The notes beneath the pieces were generated by a model that was given only the letters and a program-made list of their open reading frames with translations, made no database searches and was not told where the DNA came from. A DNA stretch of 64,000 bases from positions 186,001 through 250,000 of the forward strand of contig NZ_AMSF01000025.1 in NCBI RefSeq assembly GCF_000334915.1, read 5' to 3'. Every line of letters begins with the position of its first letter. The first letter of the stretch is position 1. Made by a program: the position numbers and the translations under genes. The DNA comes from Dyella ginsengisoli LA-4 (GTDB lineage: Bacteria > Pseudomonadota > Gammaproteobacteria > Xanthomonadales > Rhodanobacteraceae). Below are positions 18,444 to 28,303 of the stretch, one piece after another.

Positions 18444-19919
18444 CTAGTGCGAACCGTGCCCCGATGCTTCCAGATTCGCGCTGTCCAGATCGAGCATTTT
18501 CTTGCTGATCTGCCGGCTTTGCGGATAGGCCCGGTGCATCGCCGCGGCGAACACCGAAGCATCTCCGACCACCACGACATGGCGTCCGGCTGGACCCAGG
18601 TACGCGCGGGCATAGCCTTCGATCTGCGCGGGCGTGACCGCCTCCACCGCATCGACGTACCGCCCGACCTCGTCGAGATCCACCCCGTACACCGCCAGTT
18701 CGCCGACGCGGCGGGCCAGTCCGGCGGTGGTCTCCAGGCTGCGACCGTAGGCTCCCACCAGGGTGGCCTTGCGCGCGGCCAGCTCGGCAGCCGCCACCGG
18801 GGTCTTGCCGAGCCGGTCGAACTCACCCTGCATCAGCTGCACGACCTGCACCGCGGAGGGATTCTTGGTCTGTGCCGAGGCCAGCCACAGGCCCCCATCG
18901 CGCCGCGGATCGAAGCTGCTGTTGGCGCCATACGAGAGGCCGCGTTTGATGCGGATCTCTTCGTTGAGTCGGGCCGAGTAGGAGCCTCCGAGTACCGCGT
19001 TGGCTACCGTGCCCACGTAGAACCGCGCATCGTCGCGGCGCGGTGCGGCGTGAGCGGCCACCACGCCGGCCTGGCCACCGCCTGGCTGGTCGATCACCAG
19101 CAGTGCCGGCAGCGTCGGGTGGCCGTTGGCCGCCGCTGGGGATGGCAGCGCGGTGGCGGGCTTCGCCCAGTCGCCGAAGCGTCGCTGCGCAAGCGACAAG
19201 GCCTGTCCGGGCGTGATGTCGCCGGTCATCACCAGGATCGCGTTGTCCGGCCGATATAGCTCATCGTGCAGCTTGAGCACGTCGGCGCGGGTGACCCGCT
19301 TGAGCGACGCGGGCGTGCCGCCACGTGGATGCCCGTAGGCGCCCTCGCCGAATACCGCGCGGGACGAGGCCAGCGAGGCCAACGCGGTGGGCTGGCTGAG
19401 CAGCAGTTCCAGATCGTCGGCGGCCTGCTTGCGCGCGCGCGCGAGTTCGTCCGGCGCGAAGGTCGGCTGGCGCACCACATCCGCCAGCAGGGCCAGCGCG
19501 GCGTCCAGCTTGGGGGTGGTGACGGTGATGCCCACGCTGCTCTGGTCCCAGCCGGCATAGGCGTCGAGCGAACCGCCGAGTGCCTCGGCATCGGCGGCGA
19601 TCTGCGGCGCGGTCCGGCCCGCCGCGCCCTTGGTCAGCAGATTCGCGGTCAGACTGGCCAGGCCGGCGAGTTTCGGGGGATCCATCTCCCCGCCGCGGCG
19701 GATCAGCAGGCGCGCGGTGACCAGCGGCAGGTCGGCGCGGCGCACGCTGATGACCTCGAGGCCGTTCGGCAGGACCTGACGTACCGGCGAGGGAATGTTC
19801 AGTGCTGGCGCGGGCCCTGGCGCCGGTGGCGTGGTGGGAAAGTCGGCTGCCGCGGCGCTGCAGGCAAAACTGCCGGTGATCAGCGCGGCGAGGGCAAGGC
19901 AGTGGATGACTCGGCTCAT
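18444..19919 (-). CDS. M16 family peptidase homologue, probable non-catalytic partner
   Basis: A 491-aa pitrilysin-family protein with a signal peptide and a Pro-rich linker. It keeps the M16 fold features (VRQVLPNGLEVISV start, R/Y motif LSYGANSSFDPRRDGG) but has no HxxEH zinc motif where expected (LAGLASLTANLLTKG). Such subunits pair with an active M16 protein, and the ATGA overlap with the upstream catalytic gene supports a heterodimer. Location should be periplasmic. Confidence 0.88.
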   Translation of the reverse strand: MSRVIHCLALAALITGSFACSAAAADFPTTPPAPGPAPALNIPSPVRQVLPNGLEVISVRRADLPLVTARLLIRRGGEMDPPKLAGLASLTANLLTKGAAGRTAPQIAADAEALGGSLDAYAGWDQSSVGITVTTPKLDAALALLADVVRQPTFAPDELARARKQAADDLELLLSQPTALASLASSRAVFGEGAYGHPRGGTPASLKRVTRADVLKLHDELYRPDNAILVMTGDITPGQALSLAQRRFGDWAKPATALPSPAAANGHPTLPALLVIDQPGGGQAGVVAAHAAPRRDDARFYVGTVANAVLGGSYSARLNEEIRIKRGLSYGANSSFDPRRDGGLWLASAQTKNPSAVQVVQLMQGEFDRLGKTPVAAAELAARKATLVGAYGRSLETTAGLARRVGELAVYGVDLDEVGRYVDAVEAVTPAQIEGYARAYLGPAGRHVVVVGDASVFAAAMHRAYPQSRQISKKMLDLDSANLEASGHGSH

Positions 19920-21301
19920 TTCGTCGCTCCCTGGCGGTTGGCCGGCGCAGTTTTCGGCTGCGGCAGATAATCGATGGTCACGCTGTGCGCGCCGGTCACG
20001 TACTGGTGCAGCACCCGCTGCACGTCGGCGGCCGACACCTTCTGCAGAGCAGCCAGATCCGTGTTGACCCGCGCCGGGTCGCCTTCGGTCAGGGTCGCCT
20101 GGCCCAGCGCGAAGGCCAGACCCATTGGCGTCTGGCGCCGCTCCAGCTCTTCGGTGAGCAACTGGGTCTTCACCTTGGCCAGCTCGGCCTCCGGGATCGG
20201 CTGGTCGGCGAGCCGGGCGATCTCGTCGCGCAGCACTTTTTCCGCCTCGGCTGGCTGATGTCCGCTGGCAAGGATGGCGTAGGCGGTGAACAGGCCGGGA
20301 CCGACCCGGCCGTCGACGTCTGCGCCAGCCTGCTGGGCGATCTGAGTGCGGTACACCAAGGCCTGGTACAGCCGCGAGGAATCGCCCTGCGACAGCAGCG
20401 CCGCGGCGACCTGCAACGGGATGGTGTCGGGCGAGCGCGCCGGCGGGATCAGCCAGGTCATCGCGATCGCCGGCAGCGGCGCGGTGGGGCTGGTCTCGGT
20501 GTAGCGCCTGTCGGCAGTGCGTTGCGGTTCCTGCGTGGTGACCTGCGGTACCGGCGTGGCGGGTTTCGGGATCCGGCCGAAGTACTCGTCGACCCAGGCA
20601 TCGAGCTGCTTCGGGTCGAAGTCGCCGGCGACGATAAGGGTGGCGTTGTCGGGCCGGTAGAAGGTCTTGTGGAAGGCGATCACGTCGGCCAGCGAGGCCG
20701 ATTCGAGGTCTTCGATGCTGCCGATGGTCGGCCGCCGATAGGGGTGCACCGTGTACGAGTGCGGATCGATCGAGTTGAACAGCTTGCCGTAGGGGTTGGC
20801 CAGCACGCTCTGCCGGTACTCCTCTTCCACCACCGCGCGCTCGGAGGTGAAGTTCTTCTCGTCCACGTTGAGGTTGGAAAGCCGCTCGGCTTCCGCCCAG
20901 AGCAGCGTGCGCAGGTAGTTCGCCGGGATCACCTCGTAGTAATTGGTGATGTCGTCGCCGGTGGAGGCGTTGTTGGCGCCGCCGACGTCCTCGGTGAGCC
21001 GGTCCATCTGCTCGGCGTGCATGTGCGCCGTGCTCTTGAACATCAGGTGTTCGAACAGGTGGGCGAAGCCGGACCGGCCGGCCGGATCGTCCTTCGAGCC
21101 GACGTGATACCAGACCTGCACGGTGACGGTGGGGCTGGCGTGGTCCTCCACGCTGATCACCTGCAGGCCGTTGGCCAGGGTGTGCTCGCGGTACTGGATC
21201 GGTGGCACGGCGAGCTCTGCCGCGTTCAGGGGCGGCGCGATGCCGGCGGTCAGCAGCATGAGGGGCACGAGCCGGACGACGGCCCGCAGACGATGGCGCA
21301 T
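19916..21301 (-). CDS. M16 family zinc metallopeptidase, catalytic subunit
   Basis: A 461-aa pitrilysin-type peptidase with a signal peptide. The inverted zinc motif HLFEH spans residues 81-85, and the downstream Glu ligand is probably in the ERAVVEEEYRQS region. AAGGAG sits just upstream of the ATG at 21301; the frame is open 40 codons further up but without family features. It overlaps the next gene by ATGA, so the pair is made together. Likely role: degradation of oligopeptides in the periplasm. Confidence 0.92.
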   Translation of the reverse strand: MRHRLRAVVRLVPLMLLTAGIAPPLNAAELAVPPIQYREHTLANGLQVISVEDHASPTVTVQVWYHVGSKDDPAGRSGFAHLFEHLMFKSTAHMHAEQMDRLTEDVGGANNASTGDDITNYYEVIPANYLRTLLWAEAERLSNLNVDEKNFTSERAVVEEEYRQSVLANPYGKLFNSIDPHSYTVHPYRRPTIGSIEDLESASLADVIAFHKTFYRPDNATLIVAGDFDPKQLDAWVDEYFGRIPKPATPVPQVTTQEPQRTADRRYTETSPTAPLPAIAMTWLIPPARSPDTIPLQVAAALLSQGDSSRLYQALVYRTQIAQQAGADVDGRVGPGLFTAYAILASGHQPAEAEKVLRDEIARLADQPIPEAELAKVKTQLLTEELERRQTPMGLAFALGQATLTEGDPARVNTDLAALQKVSAADVQRVLHQYVTGAHSVTIDYLPQPKTAPANRQGATK

Positions 21302-21725
21302 GGGCGGATCTCCTTTCCTGGATGGTCCATCCACGTTAGCAAGCCCGGGCCGCGGGCAGGCACGTGACCTTTGGGAGGCGGCTTCCATCCATCTCGTGTC
21401 GCATGCCTGCTGAGACGCCACCGCCCATCACCGCGACACGCGGGCGAGTGTGACTGCGTTGGCTCGGAAATTGCCGAAACCCGCACCTTTTGGGAGTTGC
21501 TAAGAAATTGTTGACACTGCTAGGAGGCCGTCGTAGGTTCGAGCAGTGGTCGGGCTCGGGGGGTCCCAGGGGAACATCTCAAGAACGGATGTCCGCGCGG
21601 TTCCACGCGAGCGCCCGGTACGCATCGGATGCCTAATACCGCAAGGGGTTCAAAGCCGGTCGCCAATGACGCGCGTCCGAATTTTTCTCAGCCCGTTTGG
21701 GCAGATCTGGGGAGATCAGCAAAAC
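21302..21725. other. Intergenic region between divergent M16 operon and TonB receptor
   Basis: A 424-bp stretch with no supported gene. It contains the receptor promoter at 21511-21539 and then a leader of about 180 nt before the receptor ATG. The receptor's frame is open back to 21546, but the signal peptide starts at 21726. No promoter for the M16 operon could be assigned with confidence. Confidence 0.6.
21511..21539 (+). promoter_or_regulatory. Promoter of the Oar-like TonB receptor gene
   Basis: A consensus TTGACA (21511-21516), a 17-bp spacer and TAGGTT (21534-21539) form a sigma-70-type promoter. It predicts a 5' untranslated leader of about 180 nt. Confidence 0.6.
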
Positions 21726-24700
21726 ATGGCACTTCACAAGCGTAATTCCCTGCAGGGGCTCACCCCGCGGCACAACGCGCTGGCGCTCGCGCTCGCGTTG
21801 GGTATGGGCCTCACCTCGACGGGCGCGATCGCGCAGTCGACCACCGGCACCATCTTCGGCACTGCCCCGGTCGCTTCCGGCGAATCGGTCAAGGTGGTCA
21901 ATGTCTCCAATGGCTCCACCCGCACGGTGCCGGTTGACTCCTCGGGCCGTTACTCGGCGAGCAACCTGCCCGTGGGCAAGTACACCGTCTCGCTGCTCAA
22001 GGACGGCCAGGTCATCTCGACCAGCGACAACGTCAACGTGACGGTAGGCGGGGGTACCGAAGTACCGTTCGCCAGCAGCCAGGATGCGCAGAACCTGAGC
22101 GCGGTGCAGGTGGTGGCCAGTGCGCTGCCGACCATCGACGTGTCGAGCGTGACCTCGAGCACCATCATCACCTCGAAGGACCTGCAGCAGCTGCCGGTCG
22201 GCCGCAGTGCCGAGTCGATCGCACTGCTCGCCCCGGGCACCGTCCAGGGCAGTGGTTACTTCGGTAACGCCGTGTCGTTCGGCGGCTCGAGCGTGTCCGA
22301 GAACGCTTACTACATCAACGGTTACAACACCGGCGAGCCGTACCGCAACATCGGCGGCTTCTCGCTGCCTTACGGCTCGATCGACCAGCAGCAGACCCTG
22401 ACCGGTGGCTACAGCGCCAAGTACGGCCGTTCCGACGGTGGCGTGATCAACCAGATCGGCAAGCGCGGCACCAACGAGTGGCACTTCGGCGGCCAGATCG
22501 CCTGGGCGCCGAAGTATCTTTCGTCCGGCGGCAAGGATGTCTATTACGGCCACCCGACCATTCCGGGGCCGACCCCGGACGGCGTGCCGTTCACGCTGGC
22601 CGATCCGACTCTGCCGGGCACCATGTACTGGGATCGCAGCAAGAACAAGAGCTGGCAGACGATCTATTCCGGCTACGTGGGCGGTCCGCTGATCAAGGAC
22701 AAGCTGTACATGTTCCTGTCGGCCGAGCAGACCAAGGAGAAGGGCACCAGCGTCGGCAACATCGACAACGGCCGCGAGTCCTTCTACACGAACAAGGAAA
22801 ACAAGATCTACGGCAAGCTGGACTGGAACATCAACGAGAACAACGTTCTCGAACTGACCACCTTGCAGGATCGCCAGGACAACGGCGGCGGCTCGCTTTA
22901 CAACTACGACTACACCACGTTGTCTACGGGTAGCTTCGTCCAGCCGAGCAACCGCAACAAAGACACCGCCACGTTCTACATCGGCAAGTACACCAGCTAC
23001 ATCGGCGACAACGGCACTCTGAGTATCGAGTACGGCAAGGGCAAGTTCACCAACCCGACCATCTACGGTGCGCTGAGCGACCTGCCGTTCATTTCCCGCG
23101 CCTTCGCGCAGAATCCGGCCTACACCGGCGGCCAGCAGATCATCAACAACCAGACCGTCACCCAGCTGAGCGCGGTCGACGCCACGTCGAAGACCCGCGG
23201 CCTCCGTGTCGACTTCGACTACCGCCTCGGTGATCACGATCTGAGCGTCGGTATCGACAACCAGTATTACCGCGCCCACGACCAGGGCACCTACGCAAGC
23301 GGCCCGAACGCCAGCATCAGCGACCCGTTCAACGCGGCCAACGGCTACTACTGGCGTTACCTGTCCAAGACCAACACCGACGGCAGCAAGACCTACACCG
23401 TCGTGCAGCGCCATTTCGCGAAGCTCGCCAGCATGTCGCTGTCGCAGAAGGCGTACTACTTCCAGGACGTCTGGCAGGTCGCGCAGAACGTGCAGTTGAA
23501 CCTCGGCCTGCGCAACGACCGGTTCACCAACTACAACGACCTGGGCAAGGCGTTCGTGGATGAGAAGAACCAGTGGGAGCCGCGCCTGGGCGTGAGCTGG
23601 GACGTGAACGGAGATTCCTCGTTCAAGATCTACGGCAATGCCGGTCGTTACTACCTGGCCCTGCCGAACAACGCGGCCGAGCGTGCGGCTACGCGTTCGA
23701 CCTTCCTGGACACGCCCTACAGCTACACGGGCATCGATGCCAACGGCATTCCGACGGGTCTGGTACAGATCGGACCGACGGCTTCGCCTGACGGTGAAAC
23801 CGGTGGTGCCAAGGATCCGAAGCAGGTCACCGCGCGCAACCTGAAGGCACAGTACCTCGATGAGTACATCGTCGGCTTCGACAAGCAGCTCAACGACAAG
23901 TGGACCTACGGTGCCAAGCTCACCTACCGCGACCTGAAGACGGCCATCGACGACGAGTGCTCGCCGGGCCAGATCGCGGCCAAGATGACCACGATGGGCC
24001 TGGATCCGAACCAGTACTACGACTCGCTGTACGGTGCCGCTTACTGCCGCCTGATCAACCCGGGTGAAACCAACAACATGCTGGTGGTGCGCGACGACGG
24101 CACCGGTTCGGTCATCGTGCCGATGTCCCAGAAGGACTGGGGCTTCCTCAAGGGCGTGAAGCGCACGATCACCTCGCTGGACCTCTACCTGGAGCATCCG
24201 TTCGACGGCAAGTGGATGGGCCGCGTCGACTACACCTACTCCCACGGCGTCGGCAACACCGAGGGCCAGGTGCGCTCGGACTTCGGCCAGGCCGACGTGT
24301 CGAAGACGGAAGACTGGGACTCCTGGCAGCTGATGCAGGGCCAGGACGGTGAGCTGATCAACAACCGCAAGCACTCGCTGCGTTTCCGCGGTGCTTACAT
24401 GTTCACCCCCGAGTGGCTGGTGTCGGCGACGGCTCTGGTCCAGTCCGGTACGCCCAAGGAGTGCCTGGGCTATTTCGGCCCCAACGCCGACGGCGATCCG
24501 ACCGGCTACAACGGCGGCGGCAGCGGTAACTATCACTGGTGCTACGGCAAGATCGTCCATCCGGGCGACCCGGGCCACACCCCGTGGACCAAGACCATCA
24601 ACCTGGGTGTCCGCTACGCTCCGGACTTCGCTGGCCAGAAGCTCGCCTTCAAGTTCGACATCTACAACGTGTTGAACGAGCAGAAGGCGGTCCAGACCGA

Positions 24701-24806
24701 TCCGGTCGGTGCGTCCGGCCCGCACGTGGTCAACAACACCTACGGCATGGGTATCTACTTCCAGCAGCCGCGCTACATGCGTCTGTCGGTGTCCTACGAC
24801 TACTGA
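21726..24806 (+). CDS. Oar-like TonB-dependent receptor
   Basis: A 1026-aa outer-membrane receptor. After a signal peptide (LALALGMGLTSTGAIAQ) comes a carboxypeptidase-regulatory-like beta domain (about residues 40-115), a plug domain with a weak Ton-box region (LSAVQVVAS) and a large barrel ending in RLSVSYDY with terminal aromatic Tyr. This is the Oar/OmpA-related type common in Xanthomonadales. The start is the ATG following GGGGAGATC; the frame is open further upstream. The substrate is unknown; peptides or glycans are typical guesses. It is a monocistronic unit ended by a strong terminator. Confidence 0.92.
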   Translation: MALHKRNSLQGLTPRHNALALALALGMGLTSTGAIAQSTTGTIFGTAPVASGESVKVVNVSNGSTRTVPVDSSGRYSASNLPVGKYTVSLLKDGQVISTSDNVNVTVGGGTEVPFASSQDAQNLSAVQVVASALPTIDVSSVTSSTIITSKDLQQLPVGRSAESIALLAPGTVQGSGYFGNAVSFGGSSVSENAYYINGYNTGEPYRNIGGFSLPYGSIDQQQTLTGGYSAKYGRSDGGVINQIGKRGTNEWHFGGQIAWAPKYLSSGGKDVYYGHPTIPGPTPDGVPFTLADPTLPGTMYWDRSKNKSWQTIYSGYVGGPLIKDKLYMFLSAEQTKEKGTSVGNIDNGRESFYTNKENKIYGKLDWNINENNVLELTTLQDRQDNGGGSLYNYDYTTLSTGSFVQPSNRNKDTATFYIGKYTSYIGDNGTLSIEYGKGKFTNPTIYGALSDLPFISRAFAQNPAYTGGQQIINNQTVTQLSAVDATSKTRGLRVDFDYRLGDHDLSVGIDNQYYRAHDQGTYASGPNASISDPFNAANGYYWRYLSKTNTDGSKTYTVVQRHFAKLASMSLSQKAYYFQDVWQVAQNVQLNLGLRNDRFTNYNDLGKAFVDEKNQWEPRLGVSWDVNGDSSFKIYGNAGRYYLALPNNAAERAATRSTFLDTPYSYTGIDANGIPTGLVQIGPTASPDGETGGAKDPKQVTARNLKAQYLDEYIVGFDKQLNDKWTYGAKLTYRDLKTAIDDECSPGQIAAKMTTMGLDPNQYYDSLYGAAYCRLINPGETNNMLVVRDDGTGSVIVPMSQKDWGFLKGVKRTITSLDLYLEHPFDGKWMGRVDYTYSHGVGNTEGQVRSDFGQADVSKTEDWDSWQLMQGQDGELINNRKHSLRFRGAYMFTPEWLVSATALVQSGTPKECLGYFGPNADGDPTGYNGGGSGNYHWCYGKIVHPGDPGHTPWTKTINLGVRYAPDFAGQKLAFKFDIYNVLNEQKAVQTDPVGASGPHVVNNTYGMGIYFQQPRYMRLSVSYDY

Positions 24807-24833
24807 TAGCGCAAGGCTGTTCAGCCCAAGCGA

Positions 24834-24865
24834 GCCACCGACCTTCGGGTCGGCGGCTTTTTTTT
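24834..24865 (+). terminator. Intrinsic terminator after the TonB receptor
   Basis: A stem GCC-A-CCGACC (24834-24843) with GGTCGG-C-GGC (24848-24857), closed by a TTCG tetraloop, is followed by eight T residues (24858-24865). One internal mismatch. Confidence 0.93.
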
Positions 24866-24959
24866 GCCGATGATTCTCCGGGCACTTGCCGGTGCGCGGG
24901 CGCCGTCGATCCGCAGCGGTGCGCTATGCTCGGGATCCTGTCGGTCCGTCTTTGAATTC

Positions 24960-26585
24960 ATGTCGATCTCGCCGTCATCGCGCTCGCTGGCAGAGCTGCA
25001 GCGGACCATCCAGACCCTGCAGGACCATCAGCGCTTCAACGATGCCGCGGACCTGCAACGCCAGATCGTGCAGACCCATCCGCAGCTGATCACTCCCCGA
25101 TTGCAGCAAGCGCACCTGCGGTTGCAGGCCGGCGATTTCGATGCCTCGGCGCGGGTTCTGGTCGAGGCCGCCGGAGTGCCGGACGATGATCCTTCGGCGC
25201 TGATTGCGTTGGCTCGTCGATTGAACTTCCACGGGGAGATCGAGCCTGCCCGCCGATGCATCGGACGCCTGGAGCGTCTGCGGGGGACCGCGCATCTGCA
25301 CATGGCCATAGCCCAACTGCGCTGGATGACCGGGGAGGTCGATCTCGCGTTCGAATGGGTCGACCGCGCCTACCGGGCGGGATTGCGCGGACCCGATGAG
25401 TTGCATCTCCATGCCATGCTCTGTCACTTCCGCGGAGACACGGCGACTGCCGGACGGCTACTGGACGAATGCCTCGGACTCGCACCGGAGCACGGGATGG
25501 CTGCACAGGCCCGGGCAAACCTGTATCGCCAGCGCATGGACAGCGCCCATGTGACCGCGCTGCAGCTGCGCCTGAAAGGGTTGCGCGCACGGGCGGAGAA
25601 ATCCCCGGCCCATGCGCTGAACATCGCCCAGTTCGAGGCCGCGCTGGCCAAGGAACTTGATGATCTGGGCAACATTCCCGACGCATGGGAGGCTCTTTCG
25701 CGCAGCAAGAGCATTCTGCGCAACCTGAACCCCTACGATGCGGAGGCCGAGTCGGCCATCACCGCACACATCATCGCCTCGCTGGGGCAGCACGTGCGAC
25801 CCACCGCGTTCCGGCCCGGCCACGAGCCCGGTCAGCCCACGCCGATCTTCATCGTGGGTATGCCGCGATCCGGAAGCACCCTGCTGGACCGGATGATCTC
25901 CGCGCATCCGGAGGTGGCGCCGGCTGGCGAGATCAACGATTTCCTGCGCCAGCTGCATCGACTGGCCAATGTGCCTCCGTCCGGTCATGCCGGCATGCAT
26001 CGGGTGCTCGAGCGACTCGATCGCGTCGATCCGGCGGAACTCGGGCAGCGCTATCTGGAGCAGACCGCGTGGCGTGCGCGCGGGCGGAAATACTTCGTCG
26101 ACAAACTACCCATCAACGTGCAGCTGGTGCCACTGATCCGCCGGGCACTGCCCCACGCGCCCATCCTTCACCTGGTTCGCGACCCGATGGACGTGTGCTT
26201 CTCGAACTATCGTGCGATGTTCGGCGACGTCTCGCCCTGGTGCAACGACCTGACCTGGGTCGCCCATTTTCATGCCTGCTACGAACGCATCGTCGAGGCA
26301 TGGCGCAGGGACTATCCCGCCGCCATGATCGAGGTTTCCTACGCGGACCTGGTGGCCGATCCCGAGTCGGTGCTGCGCAGACTGATGCACGACTGCGGCC
26401 TTTCGTTCGACGACGCCTGCCTGCGCCCGGAGCGGAACCCGTTTCCGGTGACGACCCCGAGCACCGCCCAGGTGCGTGAACCGCTCAATCGCCGCGGTGT
26501 TGCCGGATGGAGACGCTACGCCGATTATCTCGAGCCGCTCCGACGGGCGCTCGAAACCACCCCGAACCGTGATGCGGCCTCGTAA
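24960..26585 (+). CDS. TPR-containing sulfotransferase 1
   Basis: A 541-aa protein. Residues 1-280 are helical repeats resembling tetratricopeptide repeats. The C-terminal half is a PAPS-dependent sulfotransferase domain with the 5'-phosphosulfate loop IVGMPRSGSTLLDRM (near residue 302) and the 3'-phosphate motif VRDPMDVCFSN. No signal peptide is visible, so it is probably cytoplasmic. First of three tandem paralogues. The acceptor is unknown; the TPR half suggests a protein or peptide. The ATG at 24960 gives a natural N-terminus. Confidence 0.88.
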   Translation: MSISPSSRSLAELQRTIQTLQDHQRFNDAADLQRQIVQTHPQLITPRLQQAHLRLQAGDFDASARVLVEAAGVPDDDPSALIALARRLNFHGEIEPARRCIGRLERLRGTAHLHMAIAQLRWMTGEVDLAFEWVDRAYRAGLRGPDELHLHAMLCHFRGDTATAGRLLDECLGLAPEHGMAAQARANLYRQRMDSAHVTALQLRLKGLRARAEKSPAHALNIAQFEAALAKELDDLGNIPDAWEALSRSKSILRNLNPYDAEAESAITAHIIASLGQHVRPTAFRPGHEPGQPTPIFIVGMPRSGSTLLDRMISAHPEVAPAGEINDFLRQLHRLANVPPSGHAGMHRVLERLDRVDPAELGQRYLEQTAWRARGRKYFVDKLPINVQLVPLIRRALPHAPILHLVRDPMDVCFSNYRAMFGDVSPWCNDLTWVAHFHACYERIVEAWRRDYPAAMIEVSYADLVADPESVLRRLMHDCGLSFDDACLRPERNPFPVTTPSTAQVREPLNRRGVAGWRRYADYLEPLRRALETTPNRDAAS

Positions 26586-26639
26586 GCGGATGATCGAGAC
26601 ACGGCCGGACCGCGGTTCACCTTTGCCCGGGACACATTG

Positions 26640-28244
26640 ATGGAATCTGACTCCATCCAGCCGGAAATATCGCTGCTGCGGCATCGTCGCCGCGCGGCCC
26701 AGCACGTCGAGCTGGGGCAGTGGGACGCGGCGCAGTCCAGCCTCGAGGCGGTGCTTCGCGAGGGTGGGGAGGATGCCGCCGTGCGGGCGGACCTGGCCGC
26801 CGTGCTGATGGCGGGAGGACGGCTGCGGGGTGCGATTGGTCAGTGGCTGCGTGCGGCGGAGCTCGCCTCTGCCGAGCCGGGTGTGCTGCTCGCACTGGCG
26901 CGGCATCTCTACTTCGCTGGCGAGCTGCAGGCTGCCCGCGGATGTCTCGCGCGCGTCTCGTGGGAGGAGGTCGGCGCTCCGGCACCCCTTGCCGAAGCGG
27001 GCCGCATGCGCTGGCTGCTGGGCGAGTTCGGTGAGGCGCTGGCGCTGATCGAACGATCGGTCCAGCGGGGCATCGAGACGCCGGATGCGCATTACCTCTA
27101 CGCCATGCTGCTGCAGTTCCACGGGCGCGTCGGTCAGGCGGAGGAGGTGCTGCTGCGATGTCTGCGTACATGGCCGCGCTTCGGAGATGCCGCGGTGGCG
27201 CTGGTGCATCTGCGCCCCCAGACCGCCGCGGACCACGCCGGTCCGATCAGCAACCTGATCAGGCGTCTGCCGACGGAGCCGGCGCAGCCGGTCGACCGTT
27301 TGGCGCTGGCAAACCTCGAATCGGCGCTGTTCAAGATCCACGACGACCTGGGTGAATACGCCGAGGCCTGGCGTCATCTGGAGCGGAGCAACGCGCTGAT
27401 GCGCCGGCATGCACCCTATGACCGTGCCGGCGAGGGTGCGATCGTCGACGCGCTGATCGGCACGGCGTCCAGGATCGTCGCGTCGGCAGGAGTGTCCGAC
27501 CCGCCCGCCGACGACGGTCCGAGGCCGGTCTTCATCGTCGGCTTGCCGCGCTCCGGTACGACGCTGCTCGACCGCATGCTGTCCCGTCACCCGCAGATCG
27601 CCTCGGCCGGGGAGATCAACGATTTCCGTCGCCAGATGCGCTGGGCCACCGATGTGCCCGCCGACGGTGTCACCGGCATGCTCGCCGTGCTGGAGCGGCT
27701 GCCGGGCGCCGACTTCCGGCTACTCGGCGAACGTTACCGCCAGCAGACTCGATGGCGCGCGCCGGACGCGCGCTGCCTGATCGACAAAATGCCGATCAAC
27801 TTCCGCATGGTTCCCTTCATCCGCCGCGCCCTGCCCGAGGCGGTCATCGTGCATATCCACCGTGAACCGATGGATGTCTGCTACTCGAACCTGAAGGCGA
27901 TGCTTGGACCTGCCTCAGCCTACAGTTACGACATTCACGCGCTGGCGCACTACCACGGCCTGTATCGCCGCTGCGTCGAGCAGTGGTCCGGGAGCGATCC
28001 CGAGGCCATCGTCGATGTCCGCTACGAGGATCTCGTGCGCGATCCGGAGCCGCTGCTGCGTCACATCGTCTCCCGCTGCGGCCTGGGTTTCGTGCCGGAA
28101 TGCCTGCAGCCCGAGCGCAACGAGACGCCGGTCGCCACGCCCAGCAGCAGCCAGGTGCGCGAGCCCGTGCATGCGCGGAGCATTGGCGAGTGGCAGCGCT
28201 ACGCAACGCAGCTCGAACCGTTGCAGCGGGCACTCGTCCCGTGA
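26640..28244 (+). CDS. TPR-containing sulfotransferase 2
   Basis: A 534-aa paralogue of the preceding protein with the same layout: N-terminal helical repeats and a sulfotransferase domain with IVGLPRSGTTLLDRML (near residue 303) and HREPMDVCYSN. The C-terminal motif VATPSSSQVREPVHARS is shared by all three copies. The ATG at 26640 directly follows a TTG. It lies 54 bp after copy 1. The three copies differ widely in the repeat half, which would fit different acceptors. Confidence 0.88.
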   Translation: MESDSIQPEISLLRHRRRAAQHVELGQWDAAQSSLEAVLREGGEDAAVRADLAAVLMAGGRLRGAIGQWLRAAELASAEPGVLLALARHLYFAGELQAARGCLARVSWEEVGAPAPLAEAGRMRWLLGEFGEALALIERSVQRGIETPDAHYLYAMLLQFHGRVGQAEEVLLRCLRTWPRFGDAAVALVHLRPQTAADHAGPISNLIRRLPTEPAQPVDRLALANLESALFKIHDDLGEYAEAWRHLERSNALMRRHAPYDRAGEGAIVDALIGTASRIVASAGVSDPPADDGPRPVFIVGLPRSGTTLLDRMLSRHPQIASAGEINDFRRQMRWATDVPADGVTGMLAVLERLPGADFRLLGERYRQQTRWRAPDARCLIDKMPINFRMVPFIRRALPEAVIVHIHREPMDVCYSNLKAMLGPASAYSYDIHALAHYHGLYRRCVEQWSGSDPEAIVDVRYEDLVRDPEPLLRHIVSRCGLGFVPECLQPERNETPVATPSSSQVREPVHARSIGEWQRYATQLEPLQRALVP

Positions 28245-28303
28245 TCGACGGATTTCCACCGCCGCGCGGTCCGCGCCTGTCGTGCCGCCAGGAGGCTTGA
28301 CGC

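Noticed and set aside
21633-24725. Long open frame antisense to the TonB receptor
   Set aside because: It mirrors a strongly codon-biased receptor gene. No family features and no ribosome-binding site.
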